From Coprinus comatus (lineage: Eukaryota; Basidiomycota; Agaricomycetes; Agaricales; Agaricaceae), in assembly GCA_034638255.1 (NCBI GenBank), contig JAWPGT010000033.1, forward strand, positions 1 through 64,000: DNA of 64,000 nt. The letters are read 5' to 3'. The notes beneath the pieces are model-generated. The model saw nothing but the letters and a program-made list of their open reading frames with translations. It did not search any database and was not told the DNA's origin. The position numbers and the translations under genes were made by a program. The stretch's first letter is position 1; each line of letters opens with the position of its first letter. This document shows, piece by piece, positions 60,924 to 64,000 of this stretch.

Positions 60924-63870
60924 ATGAGTGTTGCCCGCACACAACTAAAACGTTCAAATCGTGCCGCGTTATCACTGCCCTACGCGCGTCCTCCCAAGAA
61001 ATCCGTCAGTAAAATGTTTACAGCGACGTTTATTTACTAATTCCTATCATAGTCATGGAGCTTGTCTAGTTTCTTGAGCTACCTTAACCCTCTGCGGTCC
61101 CAATCTGAGGAAGAGGATGTTGATATTGAAGGTCTCTCAGAAGAGGAAGATTATGAAGAAGAGGACGGAGACCATGGCATGGATATTTCTGACCGCCCCC
61201 CTCTACCAGCTCAGAATTTGTCTAAGCGAGGGCTACAAGTGCGCCAATTCATCCCACTATTTCGCATCTCCCCATTCACCATCTAATTAGCTGGAACGCA
61301 CCCTTATTAATGCTCCATCCACTCCACCTCGTAGGCAACACGCACCTGTTGCTGGTACCTCATCCGCCCCTCATCCAGGTCTGCCCAGCGTCCCCTTTAC
61401 TTTTACCGTCAGCACGTCGCCTGCACAAAATCTTGAAGCAGTTAGTCAGTACTTGACATCCCACGTGAATAAGCCGATCAGTGAGAGGGAGGTACAAAGT
61501 CTAGTTTCGCTGATACAGCAAAGCAAGCCTGGTGGGTTCCTCCTTGGACCATTCCCTGTCTTCATCTGATACTCACATATCGCACAGTGGAAGCCAATCT
61601 CTTCCGTTTCGAGACCGGCCCTTCTGCTTCACCGCCACACGGTACCTCTGTACCCCCTCATAGAGGAACGATTCAAGAATCCCGCAAACTGAATAAAAAC
61701 CCTAATGGTCCATACACGTGGAAAGGTGCAGGAAGTTCAAGAGCTCGCTCAACAAATCGGTTCTCTGCGCCTGCGTTTCGAACGGCGCGTCGTCCTGCAA
61801 GTGAACCGGCACCAAGGACGACTTCTGTAGATAGTGTAGTGAGGGATGCGAAACGGCGCAGAATAGAAGAACCATCACCTCCTCAGCAGTCCACTTCTGG
61901 AACAACCCAAAGCTCGATTACCAACTCACCCGCAACATCACGGGCTGGGACACTTAGCACACCATCGAAATCTACCACAAGTGGTACCCCTCCAGCCAGA
62001 CTGCGTACCCCGGGTCTTGGAAAACCAACAACCCCCGCCCATCCATCACCACTACGTCAGGCATGGTCAGAGAGCACGAGCCCGAGTGAAAAGCAGGCAC
62101 AGACTCAGACAGCAAAACATGTGTCTCAGCTCGTTAGTAGCTTCATGAGCCAAGACGCCAAAGTACTTGATATCAGGAATCCCTATGAGGCTGCACTTCC
62201 TGTCAAGATGAGTAAACGTAAAAGGGTACCGCCAGTCAGGAAAACTGTAAAACCTGCAACAAAAAAAGATGACAAAACAGAAGCAAAGATCAAAGAGATG
62301 CCTGCTCATGCTATAATCGAAGCCACATTACCAGCGGTATGTGTTCGATCGTTCTGTCGTGTTAATCTTACTCACCTGTTTCAAAGGGAAGCAAACGATC
62401 ACGACCTCCAAATTTGGAAAAATCACCTCAACTCGAGCAACCTAAATCGCGTAATCCCCCTAATGTTGTCGTTGAGGAGATCGACGATGAGGATGGTCCC
62501 AGCGCAGCCAAAAAGGCCAAACCTCTCACTAATGGGCATGGTCTTTTGGCACCTAATCCGTCGTACAAAGCACCTTCCACGGAAACACCGCCCGCAACAG
62601 TAGCTAAGGAAGCCAAAGAGAAACCTGTGATTACCAAACTTGCACCCATCAGCGTTCCACCCCTTGGCGTTTCCTCGAAATCTTATGGACCCAAGTCGAG
62701 TATACCTAAAGAACCTAGCAAGTTGCGGTACAGTATGCAGGCTGACTCGCCCTCGGCACCGTCGTCTCCGAGTTCGGTGGTTGATGAGCCCGAACCAGCG
62801 TCTAAATCACCTTCACTTCCAGTTGTCAATTTCAAGAGCACCTCACCTGTGTCCGCTCCAGCTCCAACTCTAGCTTCAGCCCCAGCCCCAGCTCCCGTAA
62901 AAGAGAAGCCCTTCACATTTTCAAGCATTCCTACCACGGAGAAGGGCAGTATCTTTTTTACTCCGTCAGATCTCCCTGTAAAGGAGAAGACAGTTTCATT
63001 TGCTACCCTACCAGAGAAAACAGATTCTGCTCCCATAAACGAAAAGCCTTTTACATTTTCAAGCATTCCTACTGAAAAAAGCAGTATTTTCTCCACTCCA
63101 ACAACTCTCCCTGTCTCGTTTTCTGCACCGCCGGAGAAAAAATTTTTATTCCTTTTTCTTTCGATACCTCAGCGCCTACCACCGGGGAAAAAGATTCTTT
63201 TTCTCTCGGATACCCAGAGCCGATACCAGAGTCCACAGGGAAAAAGGATTCGCCTGCTTCTCTTTCTTTGTCATATCCTGATCCAGAACCGGTACCAGCG
63301 CCAAAAAAGAACTTTGCTGCTTTCTCTAATCTCTCATCAACGTCTGTCTCTTCCTCTGGTTCAAAAGATCCCAAGACGGAAGTTAAGGCCATGTCAATTA
63401 GCTCTTTGCCTACATTCACCTTCCACTCCACCACCCTTCGGATTTCATATTCATTGGCAATGGTAGATGCTAAAATAAAACCGTCATCCCTTCTTCCCTC
63501 GTATGACTTTTCAATGAAGGTCACCAATGGTACCTCTGGTTTTGGTGCTTCGAAATCCACAAGGGCAGGCTTCGACTGGAGCGCAGCTGGGTCCAAACCT
63601 TCTACTTCTTCCACAACAAGTAGTGATGGTGAATGGATGTGCAATACTTGCATGCTCAAAAATCCTGGTAGTGCAAAAGAGAAATGCACGGTTTGCGAAG
63701 CGGATAGACCTAGAGCAGCCCCTGCCAAAGCAACTTCTGGGTTCAACTGGGGTGCTGCAGGTATGAAACCTCCTTCGAGCGATAGTGAATGGACTTGCAA
63801 TTCGTGTATGCTCAAGAATCCAGCTTCTGCAAAGGACAAATGTACAATCTGTGAAGCTGATAGATCATGA
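60924..63870 (+). CDS. Nup153/Nup1-like nucleoporin with two RanBP2 zinc fingers; one frame break
   Basis: Nuclear-basket type nucleoporin. Exons: 60924-61004, 61053-61238, 61291-61531, 61588-62336, 62397-63870. N-terminus MSVARTQLKRSNRAALSLPY, then an amphipathic WSLSSFLSYLNPLR and an acidic run. The long middle is Ser/Pro/Thr-rich and disordered, with repeats like EKPFTFSSIPT. The C-terminus has two RanBP2-type fingers: WMCNTCMLKNPGSAKEKCTV-C and WTCNSCMLKNPASAKDKCTI-C, each preceded by GFDW or GFNW. At 63137-63150 (A6T5) the frame is lost. The sequence resumes one base off (IPFSFDTSAPTTGEK) and stays open to TGA 63868-63870, while the unshifted frame ends at 63466. Confidence 0.75.
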
Positions 63871-64000
63871 TAAATTCTTAATCGAAATTCCCCCTTTTCC
63901 GCCAATTTCTAACTCCCTATCTCTATCCCCTCCTACAAATTCTTTTACTTCTGCTGTCACTTCCGCGTCGTTGCTGTCTTTGTTATCTCTTTTTGTAATG
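63871..64000. other. 3' flank of the nucleoporin gene
   Basis: Pyrimidine-rich sequence to the window edge, consistent with 3' UTR. No further gene seen. Confidence 0.5.

Overview
This window looks like nuclear DNA of a filamentous basidiomycete, probably an Agaricomycete. Nearly every gene is cut by many short introns (about 45-75 nt, GT-AG). The gene set includes a DUF6534-type membrane protein, a basidiomycete-type GH45 endoglucanase, an F-box protein, a DSC-complex ubiquitin ligase and a complex I 21 kDa subunit. All coordinates come from reading frames, splice motifs and remembered family motifs; no search was run.

Layout: 1-1070 3' part of NUP85 (+). 1071-6290 is gene-poor, with a 2.2 kb inverted-repeat element, a nested hAT-like MITE and a dead LINE tail. 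6293-9084 SIR2-type sirtuin (-), sharing a 100 bp promoter with a chorismate-lyase-like gene (9185-10173, +). 10448-11679 is a divergent histone H3/H4 pair. 11838-12992 F-box gene. 15543-17271 mitochondrial rhomboid protease. 19371-20300 tRNA 2'-phosphotransferase (-), head to head with an F-BAR/RhoGAP gene (20344-22982, +). 23524-25268 protein kinase. 25269-27190 is repeat-rich. 27191-28844 DUF6534-like gene. 29989-32077 UNC-93-like transporter (-). 32350-34413 BRAP2/ETP1-like RING-UBP protein. 34481-34972 is a MITE with 72 bp terminal inverted repeats.

36489-41908 is a nearly complete, recently inserted Ty1/copia retrotransposon (two 235 bp LTRs differing at two positions). It sits inside a decayed P4-ATPase (flippase) gene fragment that already carried stop codons. 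Beyond it are NNF1 (-, 42568-43409), TUL1 (+, 43594-46740), RIB3 (-, 47018-48024), SEC20 (-, 48246-49339), the mitochondrial phosphate carrier (+, 49480-50578), a CLC chloride channel (-, 51176-55106), MED4 (+, 55222-56061), a dual-specificity phosphatase (-, 56147-56853), a DHHC palmitoyltransferase (+, 57007-58626), a GH45 endoglucanase (-, 58716-59577), the complex I 21 kDa subunit (-, 60034-60746) and a Nup153-like nucleoporin with two RanBP2 zinc fingers (+, 60924-63870).

The genes do not form one pathway. They are mostly housekeeping functions: nuclear pore, chromatin, tRNA splicing repair, secretory traffic, mitochondria and riboflavin. They are often arranged head to head with promoters of 40-290 bp. 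The most notable features are three micro-exons (7, 12 and 9 nt) plus a GC-AG intron in the sirtuin, a 13 nt exon in the complex I gene, a histone H3 tail two residues longer than canonical, the copia/P4-ATPase nest, and single-base reading-frame breaks (NNF1, the Nup153-like gene, the copia pol) that may be assembly errors or real lesions. I did not find a clearly new multi-gene system.
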